Of a stretch of 64,000 nt of DNA, positions 17,064 to 26,263 are shown piece by piece. The translations under genes were made by a program, and so were the position numbers. The notes below the pieces were generated by a model. It saw only the letters and a program-made list of their open reading frames with translations, searched no databases and was not told the DNA's origin. The DNA lies in assembly GCA_963849105.1 (NCBI GenBank), contig CAWKGD010000003.1, forward strand, positions 434,001-498,000, read 5' to 3'. The DNA is from CAVRXQ01 sp963849105 (GTDB taxonomy: Bacteria > Actinomycetota > Acidimicrobiia > Acidimicrobiales > Bog-793). Position 1 is the stretch's first letter. Every line of letters starts with the position of its first letter.

Positions 17064-18473
17064 ATGTACCCGAGCGCTTCGTTCTCGGTGACGATGCGAG
17101 TCGACCTCGATGACCCGCGCCTCATCGGCGCAATCACGACCGCGGTCGGTGACGCGGGCGGGGTCGTCACGGCGCTCGACGTCGTTGAGCCCAGCGGAGG
17201 AGATTTCGTCGTCGACCTCACGTGCAACGCGGTGAACGACGATCACGCGCAGCGCCTTCACGACGCTGTCGACGCCCTCGACGGTGCACATGTTCGTGCG
17301 ATGAGCGACCGGACGTTGTTGATGCACCTCGGAGGCATGCTCAGTGTGGCCCCGAGGGTCCCGCTGCGGACGAGGGACGACCTCTCGATGGCGTACACGC
17401 CAGGCGTTGCCCGAGTGTCGCTCGCGATCGCGAAGGACCCCTCAGCGGCGCGCAATCTGACGATCAAGCGCAACACCGTCGCCGTCGTCACAGACGGCTC
17501 CGCGGTGCTCGGTCTCGGCAATATCGGACCAGAAGCGGCCCTCCCCGTCATGGAGGGAAAGGCGCTGTTGTTCAAGAGGTTCGCCGACGTCGACGCATGG
17601 CCGGTGTGTCTCGCAACGCAGGACACCGACGAGATCGTCCGCGCCGTCGAGTTGATCGCCCCCGTCTACGGGGGGATCAACCTCGAAGACATCGCCGCGC
17701 CGCGGTGTTTCGAGATCGAGGCACGACTTCGCAAGTCGCTCGACATCCCGGTGTTCCACGATGACCAGCACGGGACCTCGATCGTCGTTTTCGCCGCGTT
17801 GCAGAACGCGCTGCGCGTCGTGAACAAGTCGCTGAAAGACCTTCGAGTCGTCATCTTGGGCATTGGCGCGGCGGGCGTGGCGATCGCAAAGCTCCTCCTC
17901 GCGGAGGGCGTCGGCGACATCACGCCGGTCAATCGGCAAGGGATCCTGACGAAAGACACGCCCGACCTCGACGCGCCGCGCCGCGAGATCGCCGAGCAGA
18001 CGAACACCTCCCGCCTGAAGGGCGGCATCGGCGAAGCCTTGCGTGGCGCGGACGTGCTGATCGGCGTCTCTGGTCCGGGCCTCGTTTCTGAGCAAGGGGT
18101 CGCCTCGATGGCGAACGACGCGATCGTCTTCGCGCTCGCGAACCCCGTCCCCGAGGTCGACAGCCACGCCGCTGGGCGCCACGCGGCGGTTGTCGCGACC
18201 GGGCGCAGCGACGAGCCCAACCAGATCAATAACGTGCTCGTCTTTCCGGGGCTCTTCCGCGGTTTGCTGAACGCCGGCGCACACAAGATCACCGAAGAGA
18301 TGGAGCTCTCGGCGGGCCGCGCGCTCGCCGCGGTCGTGAACGACGACGAACTGTCGCCCGCCTACATCATCCCGACGGTGTTCAATCCGGCGGTCGTGCC
18401 GGCGGTTTCCGCTGCAGTCGAAAGGGCGGCCGCGGAAGAGCGGCAGCCGTCGACCTCGAAAGCCCGCCCCTGA
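17064..18473 (+). CDS. ACT-domain malic enzyme (short bacterial type)
   Basis: NAD(P)-malic enzyme of the short prokaryotic family fused to an N-terminal ACT domain. 469 aa, ATG with AAAGGA upstream. ACT: about residues 1-80 (SVTMRVDLDDPRLIGAITTAV), likely binding a small-molecule effector. Malic domain: MAYTPGVARVSLAI (Tyr), VLGLGNIGPEAALPVMEGKA, FHDDQHGTSIVVF (metal and Lys region); Rossmann: VVILGIGAAGVAIAKLL; FALANPVPEV. Two malic enzymes of different subfamilies side by side suggest distinct regulation of malate-to-pyruvate flux. Confidence 0.94.
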   Translation: MYPSASFSVTMRVDLDDPRLIGAITTAVGDAGGVVTALDVVEPSGGDFVVDLTCNAVNDDHAQRLHDAVDALDGAHVRAMSDRTLLMHLGGMLSVAPRVPLRTRDDLSMAYTPGVARVSLAIAKDPSAARNLTIKRNTVAVVTDGSAVLGLGNIGPEAALPVMEGKALLFKRFADVDAWPVCLATQDTDEIVRAVELIAPVYGGINLEDIAAPRCFEIEARLRKSLDIPVFHDDQHGTSIVVFAALQNALRVVNKSLKDLRVVILGIGAAGVAIAKLLLAEGVGDITPVNRQGILTKDTPDLDAPRREIAEQTNTSRLKGGIGEALRGADVLIGVSGPGLVSEQGVASMANDAIVFALANPVPEVDSHAAGRHAAVVATGRSDEPNQINNVLVFPGLFRGLLNAGAHKITEEMELSAGRALAAVVNDDELSPAYIIPTVFNPAVVPAVSAAVERAAAEERQPSTSKARP

Positions 18474-18477
18474 ACCG

Positions 18478-19332
18478 CTAGGCCGCTGAGCGGCGGAATA
18501 CGGCCTCGATCACCGAGTAGGCGGAGAAGGAAAGCAACCCTGCTCCGATTACCCCCAGCAGTTCCGGCCCCAACGGGTCGTGCACCAACGACTGAACTGC
18601 GTTGCCGAGCCCCCGAGATCGCGTTGGATCGCCGGTCGCGGCGGCAAAGAACAGGTACGCCGCGACGATCACGACGAGCAGCGCCCGCGCGGCTTCGCCG
18701 ACGGCTCCGGTGATCCGCGCGAGAGGGAACCGATTTCCGAGCCGCTGCGCGTCGATGACCTTGGCGTAATCGTGGAGGAACCCCCAAGCGCCGAGGGCGA
18801 TGCCGCCGCCGGCGATCCCGCACGCAACGAGGCCGAGCACCTCGGGACCTCCCGGCCATTTCAGCACGCGCGCGACGAGTGGCTCCGGGTGCGAAGAGAT
18901 GTTCGTCGAGGAAGCGCCGGCCATGAGCTCGATCACCTCGGCACAGAGCAGGAGGTAAAGCGCGCCGATGGCCGCCCGTCCGATTCGTATCCAACTGCCA
19001 CCTCGTTCGCCGACGGCCTCTCCCGCCACCGCCTGGACCAGTCGCCAGACGGCATATGCGGCGAGTCCGCAGGCGAGCACTCCGAGCAAAACGGGTCCGC
19101 TCGGTTGACGGGCAATCTCCTTGAACGCGCCCTCGCTATCCGCCTGGGCGGAGGAGCTGCCTTTTGCGGCGATCTCGAGAGCTAATCCGGCGACGACCAG
19201 GTAGATCACCGCTCTTGCCGACAGCCCGATTTGCGCTACGTGACGGAACCACGTTCGCTCCTCGATCGAGCGCGCGTCCTGTTCCAAGCTCTCTCTCGTC
19301 GAGCGGGGAGCCTGGGTCGTCCGTGTCGGCAT
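18478..19332 (-). CDS. DUF1206 membrane protein
   Basis: 284 aa from ATG 19332; an upstream ATG at 19392 would add 20 residues. Six predicted membrane helices arranged as three similar two-helix repeats (for example IGLSARAVIYLVVAGLALEI, IGRAAIGALYLLLCAEVIEL, VGEAARALLVVIVAAYLFFA), the signature of DUF1206. Repeats share a G-x-x-x-R-A/G-x-x-Y pattern. Function unknown; inner-membrane location inferred. Convergent with the malic enzyme gene, 4-bp gap. Confidence 0.82.
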   Translation of the reverse strand: MPTRTTQAPRSTRESLEQDARSIEERTWFRHVAQIGLSARAVIYLVVAGLALEIAAKGSSSAQADSEGAFKEIARQPSGPVLLGVLACGLAAYAVWRLVQAVAGEAVGERGGSWIRIGRAAIGALYLLLCAEVIELMAGASSTNISSHPEPLVARVLKWPGGPEVLGLVACGIAGGGIALGAWGFLHDYAKVIDAQRLGNRFPLARITGAVGEAARALLVVIVAAYLFFAAATGDPTRSRGLGNAVQSLVHDPLGPELLGVIGAGLLSFSAYSVIEAVFRRSAA

Positions 19333-19516
19333 CGTGTGAATCGTCCTCGTTTTCTCAGTGGTCGATGGACCACTGGGATCGACGCCGGCCATCCGGATTC
19401 ATCTACCGAAATCTCGCGCGGCTTCTTGAAGAGGCGACGCGAAATCGGACGCGACAGACTGACATGGCCGGCGTGTGCGGACGCGCCTTATCGGGGCACG
19501 GCAACGGGGACAATCC

Positions 19517-21493
19517 ATGACGAGACCAGCCAATCCTTCACCTCCGGGCGACAAGGGCACGCCGACGGCAGCGCCGCCGCCACCGGCCTGGCGTCACTAC
19601 CTGTGGCTGGTCGCATTCGCTGCCTTCATCGTCCTTTTCTTCGTGCTACCCGCTACTCGCGGCCCGAGCCCTGTGTCGCTCACCTACTCGGGCTTCCTCT
19701 CTGATGTCGCCGCCCACAAGGTGTCGTCGGTGACGATCCCACAGACGACGGGTAGTGCCTCGGGAACCCTCAAGAACGGCAAGAGCTACACCGTCGTCAT
19801 CCCGCCCCAGGCGGGCCCAGCGCTGCTCACAAGGCTCGAAGCCTCAGGCGTGAAAATCAAGGCCACGGCGCCAAGCACGTCCTTCGGCGATGACATTCTG
19901 ACCTGGCTGATCCTGCTGCTGCCGTTCATCGTCATCGGCTTCATCTGGTGGCGCGTCTCGAAACGCGCGGGCGGCCAGCTACAGGGTGCGCTCGGGGTGC
20001 GTAAAGCGCAGGCGAAGGTCTTCGATGAGGAACGCCCGAAGACGACCTTCGCCGACGTCGCCGGCTACGAGGGCGCGAAGCTCGAAATCAAGGAGGTCGT
20101 CGACTTCCTGCGCCACCCGCTTCGCTACGCCGCGGCCGGTGCGATGGCACCGCGCGGAGTCCTGATGGTCGGCCCACCCGGGACCGGAAAGACGTTGCTC
20201 GCCCGCGCCGTCGCCGGAGAGGCGAGCGTGCCGTTCTTCTCGGTGACCGGCTCGAGCTTCGTTGAGTTGTTCGTCGGAGTCGGCGCGGCGCGCGTGCGCG
20301 ACCTCTTCGCCGAGGCGAAAAAGCGCGCCCCGGCGATCATCTTCATCGACGAGATCGACGCCATCGGCCAGCGACGCGGCGGTGCGGGCCAATTCGTTTC
20401 GAATGACGAACGTGAGCAGACCCTCAACCAGCTCTTAGCGGAGATGGACGGCTTCGATCCAGCGACCGGAATCGTCGTGCTCGCCGCGACGAACCGTCCA
20501 GAAGTCCTCGACCCGGCCTTGCTGCGCCCGGGGAGATTCGACCGCCAGGTGACGATCCCCCTGCCGACGCTTCCCGAGCGCGCTGCCATCTTGAAGGTGC
20601 ACGCCCGCGACAAGCATCTCGACGCGACCGTCGACCTCGACGTCGTCGCGCGCGGCACTCCGGGTTTCTCGGGTGCGGACCTCGCCAACCTCGTCAACGA
20701 GGCGGCCATTGTGGCCGTGCGCGCAAATCGCACCGTGATCTCGGAGAAAGACTTCGACGAGGCCCGCGACCGGATCCTGCTCGGCCGGCGCGAGGGCTCG
20801 AACGTCCTACTCCCTGAGGAAAAGCACGCAGTGGCGGTCCACGAGTCGGGGCACACGCTCGTCGCCGCGTTGCAAGACACCGCGGAGCCGGTCGCAAAAG
20901 TGACCATCCTCCCGGCGGGCCAGACCCTCGGCGTCACGGAGCAGTTGCCGCTCGTCGAGCGCCACCTCTACAACGAGGACTACCTGCACGCGACCTTGGC
21001 GGTACGGCTCGGCGGTCGGGCCGCCGAGCTCGTCGAGTTCGGACAGGGCTCGACGGGCGCCTCGAACGACCTCGCCGGCGCGACCGACCTCGCCGTCAAG
21101 ATGGTGCGGGAGTTCGGACTATCCCCGAAGCTCGGCCCCGTCGGCTATCCCTCGGGCGGCTCGGCGTTCCTCGGCGGCGGAGGCGAAGCGTTCACCACGC
21201 GGCCCTTCGCCGAATCGACGCAGGCCGAGATCGATAAAGAAGTCGCGCGGTTATTGCGCGAGGCGGAGGAGCGCGCCGTCGGCCTTTTGAAGGGTCACCG
21301 CGACGAGCTGCACCGCCTCGTCGATCTTCTCGTCGCGAACGAGACGGTCGACGGCTCGGTCGTCTACCAGATCGTTGGCAAGCCGGAGCCCGAGCCAGCG
21401 CGCGGAGACGCGATGCCGCTCGCGCCGCCCCGGGCCGCCGTCGCTCGAACCGATCACCCCGACGCGGCACGCGCCGCCCCCTCGACGGGATGA
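19517..21493 (+). CDS. ftsH: FtsH-family ATP-dependent zinc metalloprotease
   Basis: Membrane-anchored AAA protease for quality control. 658 aa, ATG 19517 with GGGGA 6 nt upstream. A proline-rich N-terminus, TM1 (about residues 27-45, LWLVAFAAFIVLFFVL), a small periplasmic FtsH_ext domain, TM2 (about 130-150, LTWLILLLPFIVIGFIWW), then the AAA domain: Walker A GPPGTGKT, Walker B IIFIDEIDAIG, SRH around ATNRPEVLDPALLRPGRFDRQ. The zinc motif reads HESGH rather than the usual HEAGH; zinc ligands and Glu are kept. The C-terminal tail is Pro/Ala-rich. Confidence 0.94.
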   Translation: MTRPANPSPPGDKGTPTAAPPPPAWRHYLWLVAFAAFIVLFFVLPATRGPSPVSLTYSGFLSDVAAHKVSSVTIPQTTGSASGTLKNGKSYTVVIPPQAGPALLTRLEASGVKIKATAPSTSFGDDILTWLILLLPFIVIGFIWWRVSKRAGGQLQGALGVRKAQAKVFDEERPKTTFADVAGYEGAKLEIKEVVDFLRHPLRYAAAGAMAPRGVLMVGPPGTGKTLLARAVAGEASVPFFSVTGSSFVELFVGVGAARVRDLFAEAKKRAPAIIFIDEIDAIGQRRGGAGQFVSNDEREQTLNQLLAEMDGFDPATGIVVLAATNRPEVLDPALLRPGRFDRQVTIPLPTLPERAAILKVHARDKHLDATVDLDVVARGTPGFSGADLANLVNEAAIVAVRANRTVISEKDFDEARDRILLGRREGSNVLLPEEKHAVAVHESGHTLVAALQDTAEPVAKVTILPAGQTLGVTEQLPLVERHLYNEDYLHATLAVRLGGRAAELVEFGQGSTGASNDLAGATDLAVKMVREFGLSPKLGPVGYPSGGSAFLGGGGEAFTTRPFAESTQAEIDKEVARLLREAEERAVGLLKGHRDELHRLVDLLVANETVDGSVVYQIVGKPEPEPARGDAMPLAPPRAAVARTDHPDAARAAPSTG

Positions 21494-21583
21494 TGGGTCG
21501 AGGCGGCTACCTGGACAGCGTCGGAGCGAGACCGCGCGCGATCGATCGATAAAAGGCCGAACTAACCCCTTCCCTGAAAGTCG

Positions 21584-21603
21584 ACCGCGCCCTGCGGCGC
21601 GGT
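21584..21603. terminator. Perfect 8-bp GC hairpin after ftsH
   Basis: ACCGCGCC (21584-21591) pairs with GGCGCGGT (21596-21603) around CTGC. It lies 91 bp after the ftsH stop. No T-run on either strand, so it is a candidate factor-independent terminator of the U-less actinobacterial kind or simply an RNA hairpin. The rest of the 21494-21789 gap shows no gene. Confidence 0.4.
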
Positions 21604-21789
21604 GACGGACTTAGGGTTGCCGAGGTTGGCGAACGCGACGGTGACTCCGTGAAGGCAGCCTCCGTGTCGTCGCTCTGCTCGTTCCCTAGTTCGCCGATAC
21701 GCAGTACCACGCCCCTTCTTGTCACCTGATCCCTCAATTAGTAAGACCAACGAGGAGAGCGGAACGACGACATCGAAATCGCACTCTGT

Positions 21790-22404
21790 ATGGCGAAGTT
21801 TCGATCCGGGGAAGAACGAAGGCCCGCCTACAATTTCTTTCGAGCCCTCATGCACGCCATCGACGTCATCATCCCCGTGGTCTGGGTCGCTTTCTGGGTC
21901 TATTGGCTCGTAGCTGCCGTCCGCACCAAGACGACACGGAGCCGCAACGCGTCGTCCCTTCCGATCAGGGTCGCGATCCTGATTTTGATTCTCCTGTCGC
22001 TCCGTGTCGGCGTCTTCAAGGGGCATTCGGGTGCCACGATTCACAACCCGTGGCTGCTGGGCTTCGGCCTTGCCGTGTTCTTGGCCGGGCTCGCACTCGC
22101 CGTCTGGGCGAGGGTCCATCTCGGGCGAAACTGGGGGACTCCGATGTCCCTGAAGATCGATCCCGAATTGGTTACGACCGGTCCCTATCGGTATGTTCGC
22201 CACCCGATCTACTCGGGAATCATCCTCGGGATGATCGGAACGACGATGGCGGTCAGTCTCTACTGGCTCCTCGCCGTCGGTTTGCTCGGCGCATACTTCA
22301 TCTACAGCGCGACCGTCGAGGAGCGCAATATGGAGCGACTCTTTCCAGAGTCCTACCCCGCGTACAAGAGCTCGACCAAGATGTTGGTCCCCTTCGTCTT
22401 CTGA
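21790..22404 (+). CDS. Isoprenylcysteine carboxyl methyltransferase-like membrane protein
   Basis: 204 aa integral membrane protein. About five TM segments (IIPVVWVAFWVYWLVAAV, IRVAILILILLSL, NPWLLGFGLAVFLAGLALAV, two C-terminal). The ICMT/PEMT-family signature is clear: GPYRYVRHPIYSGIIL followed by VEERNMERLFPESYPAYK, which forms the SAM-binding C-terminal region. Substrate unknown; in bacteria these are often annotated as phospholipid or isoprenylcysteine methyltransferase-like. Start ATG 21790; an alternative Met lies 20 residues in (MHAIDVIIP). Confidence 0.85.
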   Translation: MAKFRSGEERRPAYNFFRALMHAIDVIIPVVWVAFWVYWLVAAVRTKTTRSRNASSLPIRVAILILILLSLRVGVFKGHSGATIHNPWLLGFGLAVFLAGLALAVWARVHLGRNWGTPMSLKIDPELVTTGPYRYVRHPIYSGIILGMIGTTMAVSLYWLLAVGLLGAYFIYSATVEERNMERLFPESYPAYKSSTKMLVPFVF

Positions 22405-22762
22405 TCGGGGGGGCGCGCCGGCTCGGGAGAATCGCGAAGGCTCGCACCGGATATGAGGCGAGTCCGCTGATCGTCGGCGGCACCGCGAAGAGACGACGGT
22501 AGGGCGTCAATGGTTCTGTGTGGTATTGGAGATCTCGGCGGTCAAACCTGCTTGACGCCCTCTCGAGCGGGGGGGCAAGGAAACCGCACGGTCCGGCGTG
22601 AACCGAACGAGGGACACGGTTCGATTTGACCCGGCAGATGACGCAATTGACCAGGTAAAAGGCCGATTGTTCGGGGGAATGAACCGACGTAATCTTGCTG
22701 GTCGTTTTTGACTTTTTGAATTGCTCTGCGTGCCGCGATGAACACAGGAGATAGGAGCGAAG
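22405..22762. other. 358-bp intergenic region upstream of ku
   Basis: No gene seen. The 3' half is noticeably less GC-rich. It contains a 10-bp perfect inverted repeat (22501-22510 and 22552-22561) and T-rich stretches close to ku that may hold its promoter; AGGAGA at 22747-22752 is the ku ribosome-binding site. Confidence 0.6.
22501..22561. repeat. 10-bp perfect inverted repeat, 41-nt loop
   Basis: AGGGCGTCAA (22501-22510) and TTGACGCCCT (22552-22561) are exact reverse complements. Position between the methyltransferase-like gene and ku fits a DNA-looping operator or a long-loop RNA hairpin; no T-run follows. Confidence 0.6.
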
Positions 22763-23761
22763 ATGGCTCGCTCGATTTGGACGGGTTTTCTCAGCTTCGG
22801 CCTGGTCAACGTTCCGGTCGGGCTGTATTCGGCGACGCGCGACCAGACGCTGCATTTCCACCAGCTGCACAAAGGGACCTCGCACCGAATCCGCTACAAG
22901 AAGGTCGACGAGGCGACCGGCGAAGAAGTCGACAACGACGAAATCGTCAGTGGCTACGAGGTCGGTGACGATGAATACGTCGTGCTCGACAAAGAGGAGC
23001 TCAAAGAAGCCGCTCCGGGTCGTTCGGAACAGATCGAAATCACCGACTTCGTCGACCTCGACGAGATCGATCCGATGTATTTCAAGCAGACTTACTACCT
23101 CGCGCCGCGGGGCAAGGGCTCGGATCGCGCCTACGCGCTCCTGCGTCAGGCGATGGGTGACAAGAGCAAGGTCGGCATCGCGACGTTCGTCCTTCGCGAC
23201 AAGGAACACCTTGTCGCCGTGCGGCCCGGCGACAACGTTCTGATCGTCGAAACGATGTTCTTCAGCGACGAGATCCGTGAGGCAAAGTCTGAGCTCGAGA
23301 GCTTGCCCGAGGAAGTCGAATTCAAAGGGCGTGAACTCGACATTGCCAAGCAGCTCGTCGAGTCGCTGAGCACGAAGTGGACTCCGGAAAAGTACAAGAA
23401 CACCTATCGCGAGCGCGTCGAGGCGCTGATCGACGAGAAGCGCAAGGGTCGCGAGGTCGTGATCCACCACGAGACGGTTCCGAAGTCGAACGTCATCGAC
23501 TTGATGGAGGCGCTCGAAGCGTCCGTTGCTCGCGCCAAGGATTCTGGAGTCGCGACCGCCGAACCTGCGAAGAAGGAGGCCGCGAAAGCGGCGTCGAAGT
23601 CGGCGAACGTCCAACAACAGTTCGAAGGGATGACGAAAGCCGAACTCCTCGAACGCGCGGCAGAGCTCGAGCTACAGGGGCGCTCTCGGATGTCGAAGCC
23701 CGAACTGGTCGATGCCCTCACCGACTTGGAGGCGAAACGTCGCAGGAGACGGGCGTCATGA
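22763..23761 (+). CDS. ku: Ku protein for non-homologous end joining
   Basis: Homodimeric ring that binds DNA ends and recruits LigD. 332 aa, ATG 22763. MARSIWTGFLSFGLVNVPVGLY and HQLHKGTSHRIRYKKV are the bacterial Ku signature; the core extends to about residue 250. The C-terminus adds a Lys/Ala linker and a SAP/Rho-N-like helix-turn-helix module (about 288-325, GMTKAELLERAAELELQGRSRM) then a KRRRRR tail, probably extra DNA contact. It converges with the LigD polymerase gene, only 20 bp apart. Confidence 0.95.
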   Translation: MARSIWTGFLSFGLVNVPVGLYSATRDQTLHFHQLHKGTSHRIRYKKVDEATGEEVDNDEIVSGYEVGDDEYVVLDKEELKEAAPGRSEQIEITDFVDLDEIDPMYFKQTYYLAPRGKGSDRAYALLRQAMGDKSKVGIATFVLRDKEHLVAVRPGDNVLIVETMFFSDEIREAKSELESLPEEVEFKGRELDIAKQLVESLSTKWTPEKYKNTYRERVEALIDEKRKGREVVIHHETVPKSNVIDLMEALEASVARAKDSGVATAEPAKKEAAKAASKSANVQQQFEGMTKAELLERAAELELQGRSRMSKPELVDALTDLEAKRRRRRAS

Positions 23762-23781
23762 GGTCTGGCCGACCCCGCGCA

Positions 23782-24702
23782 TCACTCGAGGAGGTCGGAG
23801 AAGAGATCCCCTCGATTCGCCACACGCTTCAGGACATCTGACGTCGTAAAGCGCAGTCGGTCAGCAGCCCCGGATTTCGCGCAGTCGGCGACCTCCTTCC
23901 AGGTCACCGGGGTCGAGACGGTCGGCTCGTGTCGGGCGCGTACCGAATAGGCGGCGACCGTCGTCTTGGCAGGATGATTCTGGCTCCAGTCGATGAGGAC
24001 CCGTCCCTTGCGGAGCTGTTTGCGCATGTTCGTCAAAACGAGGTCGGAATGGTCTCGTTCGAGCTCTCGCGCGAGATCGTGTCCCGCGTCGCGAGCGGAT
24101 TCCCACGAGGTTCGCCCCGGCAGGCGCGCGTAGACCTGGAGTCCCTTCGACCCGCTCGTCTTCGGAACGCACCTCGTCAAGTTTCTTTCCTTGAGTGCGT
24201 TCTTGATCCAGGAGGCGACGACGCAGCATTCGACGACCGACGCCCCCGGACCGGGATCGAGATCGAAGACAAGGAAGTCCATAGAAGTTGGGGCTTTCTT
24301 GCCGCGCATCACGCGCCACAACGGAACGTGGATCTCGATCGTTGCCAGGTTGGCGACCCAAACAAGCGTCGGGAGATCGTCGATCACGATGTACTCGACA
24401 TCACCGACACCTTTGGTTCGCCGACCCGAGTGAGCGAGGTCGACGTGCGCGGTACGCACCCACGGCGGTTTGTGAGCGGGGGCGTGCTTCTCGTAAAAGG
24501 AGTGTCCGTCGACACCGTTCGGGAAGCGTCGCAGCGTCGCCGCACGACCGGCGAGGTGGGGGAGCATTGTCGAGGCGACGCGCGCGTAGTAGTCGATGAG
24601 GGCGCCCTTGGTGAACCCGACCTCGGAGAACAGCACCTTGTCGAGGTTCGAGAGGGAAAGTCGACGTCCTTCGACCTCGGTCTCTGTGCGCGCGCTACTC
24701 AC
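23782..24702 (-). CDS. LigD-type polymerase (PolDom/PrimPol) as a stand-alone protein
   Basis: Gap-filling polymerase of bacterial NHEJ, adding ribonucleotides or deoxynucleotides at breaks. 306 aa from GTG 24702, which overlaps the ligase stop (GTGAGTAG) and has GAGG 6 nt upstream. LSNLDKVLFSEVGFTKGALIDYY is the PolDom N-terminus; catalytic metal-binding FDLDPGPG (Asp147, Asp149); TSGSKGLQVYARL and VLIDWSQNHPAKTTVAAYS follow. In many actinobacteria this domain is fused to the ligase; here the two are separate, translationally coupled genes. Confidence 0.93.
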   Translation of the reverse strand: MSSARTETEVEGRRLSLSNLDKVLFSEVGFTKGALIDYYARVASTMLPHLAGRAATLRRFPNGVDGHSFYEKHAPAHKPPWVRTAHVDLAHSGRRTKGVGDVEYIVIDDLPTLVWVANLATIEIHVPLWRVMRGKKAPTSMDFLVFDLDPGPGASVVECCVVASWIKNALKERNLTRCVPKTSGSKGLQVYARLPGRTSWESARDAGHDLARELERDHSDLVLTNMRKQLRKGRVLIDWSQNHPAKTTVAAYSVRARHEPTVSTPVTWKEVADCAKSGAADRLRFTTSDVLKRVANRGDLFSDLLE

Positions 24703-26182
24703 GGACGACCTCATTCGGTGACTTGTCCGGGCGAAGTCCGCGCCAGACGGGCTGGCGAAGGTGCCCGTCGCGGGTCCACTCGTTGAACTCGACTTCCCCG
24801 ACAAGCTCTGGCCGTACGTAATGGGCGACCACAGCGTCGGCCCGAGGGATCTTCGTCGTGAAGGGCGCCTCGTCGCTGTGGAGCGGGGACATGTCGTCAA
24901 GGAGTTGTCTTCGCTCCCGCTCGTCGAATCCGGTCCCCACCTTGCCGACGTAGCGGAGGCCATCGGGCGTGGGCAACCCGAGCAACAGCGCGCCGAGACT
25001 TCCTTGTCTCGAGCCTTTTCCGGCGGTCCATCCTCCAAGGACCACCTCCTGGGAGCGGAAATTCTTCACCTTGATCCAGTCGCTGCTGCGCTCGCCTTGG
25101 CGGTACGGCGAGTTGCGCCGCTTGGCGACGACGCCCTCGAGGCCGCGCTGTTTCGCCGCGGCGAGCACGTCTTGTCCTTCGGCTCCATCGAAGGCGCGCG
25201 GAGTTGTAAAGGAGTCGCCGGCGAGTTTCAGTGACTCGAGCAGCCGTCGGCGCTCGTCGTAGGGCTCGGTCACCAGCGACCGGCCCTCGAGATAGAGGAC
25301 GTCAAATGCGAGGAACGACGCCGCAATCTGCCGGGCGCGGGTTGAGATGCGGTGCTCACCGGTCAGGTGGAGGCGCTGTTGCAGGCGACCGAAATCTGGG
25401 CGACCCTCTTCGTCGAAGGCGACGATCTCGCCATCGAGGATCGCCGAGCGGGATCCGAGAAACTCGCCGATGGCGCGCAGTTCGGGAAACGACTCCGTGA
25501 GGTCTTTCTCGTTTCGACTCGAGGCTCGCACGCGCCCGCCGTCGACGAAGACGACCGCGCGCACGCCATCCCACTTGAATTCGACCGCCCAATCCTGTGA
25601 CTCAGCGGGGAGCCGGCCCGCGACCGCCAGCATCGGCTTGACGTTTTTCGGCATCGGTTCGAACCCGGTCGCGGGCGGATCCATTCGATGGATCATCCAG
25701 TTCTTGCCGCTGGTGGCGAAAAGGACGTAGCGGCCCTTCGCCCGCCGACCGTGGAGGACGACCATCACCTCGCGGTCGTTCCACTTCTCGGTCTCATAGG
25801 TTCCTTTGTCCCAGATGCTGACGGTTCCGCCGCCGTATTCGCCCTTTGGGATCTCGCCGTGGAAGCCGCCGTACTCGAGCGGGTGGTCCTCGACGTGCAC
25901 GGCGAGATGGTTCGTCGCCGGATCGGTCGGGATGCCTTTGGGGATTGCCCATGAGACGAGGACTCCGCCACGCTCGAGGCGAAAGTCCCAGTGGAGCGCA
26001 CGCGCGTGGTGCTCTTGAATCACGAACTTCGGGCGAGACCGCTTTCGTCCTGACGGGCGCGGCGCCGAGTCACCCATCGGCTCCGGGGTGCGAGACGCAT
26101 CTCGTTTTGCCTGGTACGGCTGCAAGCGCTTGCGGGCGGAGCTCATTCGCGGCTCATCAGACTCGACCGATTGACTCGTCAT
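24695..26182 (-). CDS. ligD: LigD-type 3'-phosphoesterase / ATP-dependent DNA ligase
   Basis: Processes 3' ends and seals breaks with Ku. 495 aa. N-terminal phosphoesterase domain (about 48-165): FVIQEHHARALHWDFRLE with metal-binding His/Asp residues and GEIPKGEYGGGTVSIWDKG. Ligase domain from about residue 180: adenylation motif I EFKWDGVR (nucleophile Lys203), ILDGEIVAFDEEGRPDF, GLEGVVAKRRNSPY, then an OB fold (VLGGWTAGKGSRQGSLGALLLG). PE before LIG with POL detached is a recognised split arrangement. Alternative start: internal ATG at MSSARKRL. Confidence 0.94.
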   Translation of the reverse strand: MTSQSVESDEPRMSSARKRLQPYQAKRDASRTPEPMGDSAPRPSGRKRSRPKFVIQEHHARALHWDFRLERGGVLVSWAIPKGIPTDPATNHLAVHVEDHPLEYGGFHGEIPKGEYGGGTVSIWDKGTYETEKWNDREVMVVLHGRRAKGRYVLFATSGKNWMIHRMDPPATGFEPMPKNVKPMLAVAGRLPAESQDWAVEFKWDGVRAVVFVDGGRVRASSRNEKDLTESFPELRAIGEFLGSRSAILDGEIVAFDEEGRPDFGRLQQRLHLTGEHRISTRARQIAASFLAFDVLYLEGRSLVTEPYDERRRLLESLKLAGDSFTTPRAFDGAEGQDVLAAAKQRGLEGVVAKRRNSPYRQGERSSDWIKVKNFRSQEVVLGGWTAGKGSRQGSLGALLLGLPTPDGLRYVGKVGTGFDERERRQLLDDMSPLHSDEAPFTTKIPRADAVVAHYVRPELVGEVEFNEWTRDGHLRQPVWRGLRPDKSPNEVVRE

Positions 26183-26263
26183 TCTCTGTCACCCGAGCAC
26201 CACGTTTCGCTCATGTTTACAATCCGAGTGCTCACCAAATTGGCGAGCGACGGGGGGCCAACG

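Noticed and set aside
25661..25690. tRNA T-loop-like GGTTCGAACCC
   Set aside because: Lies inside ligD coding sequence (GFEPM region) and no cloverleaf can be drawn around it.
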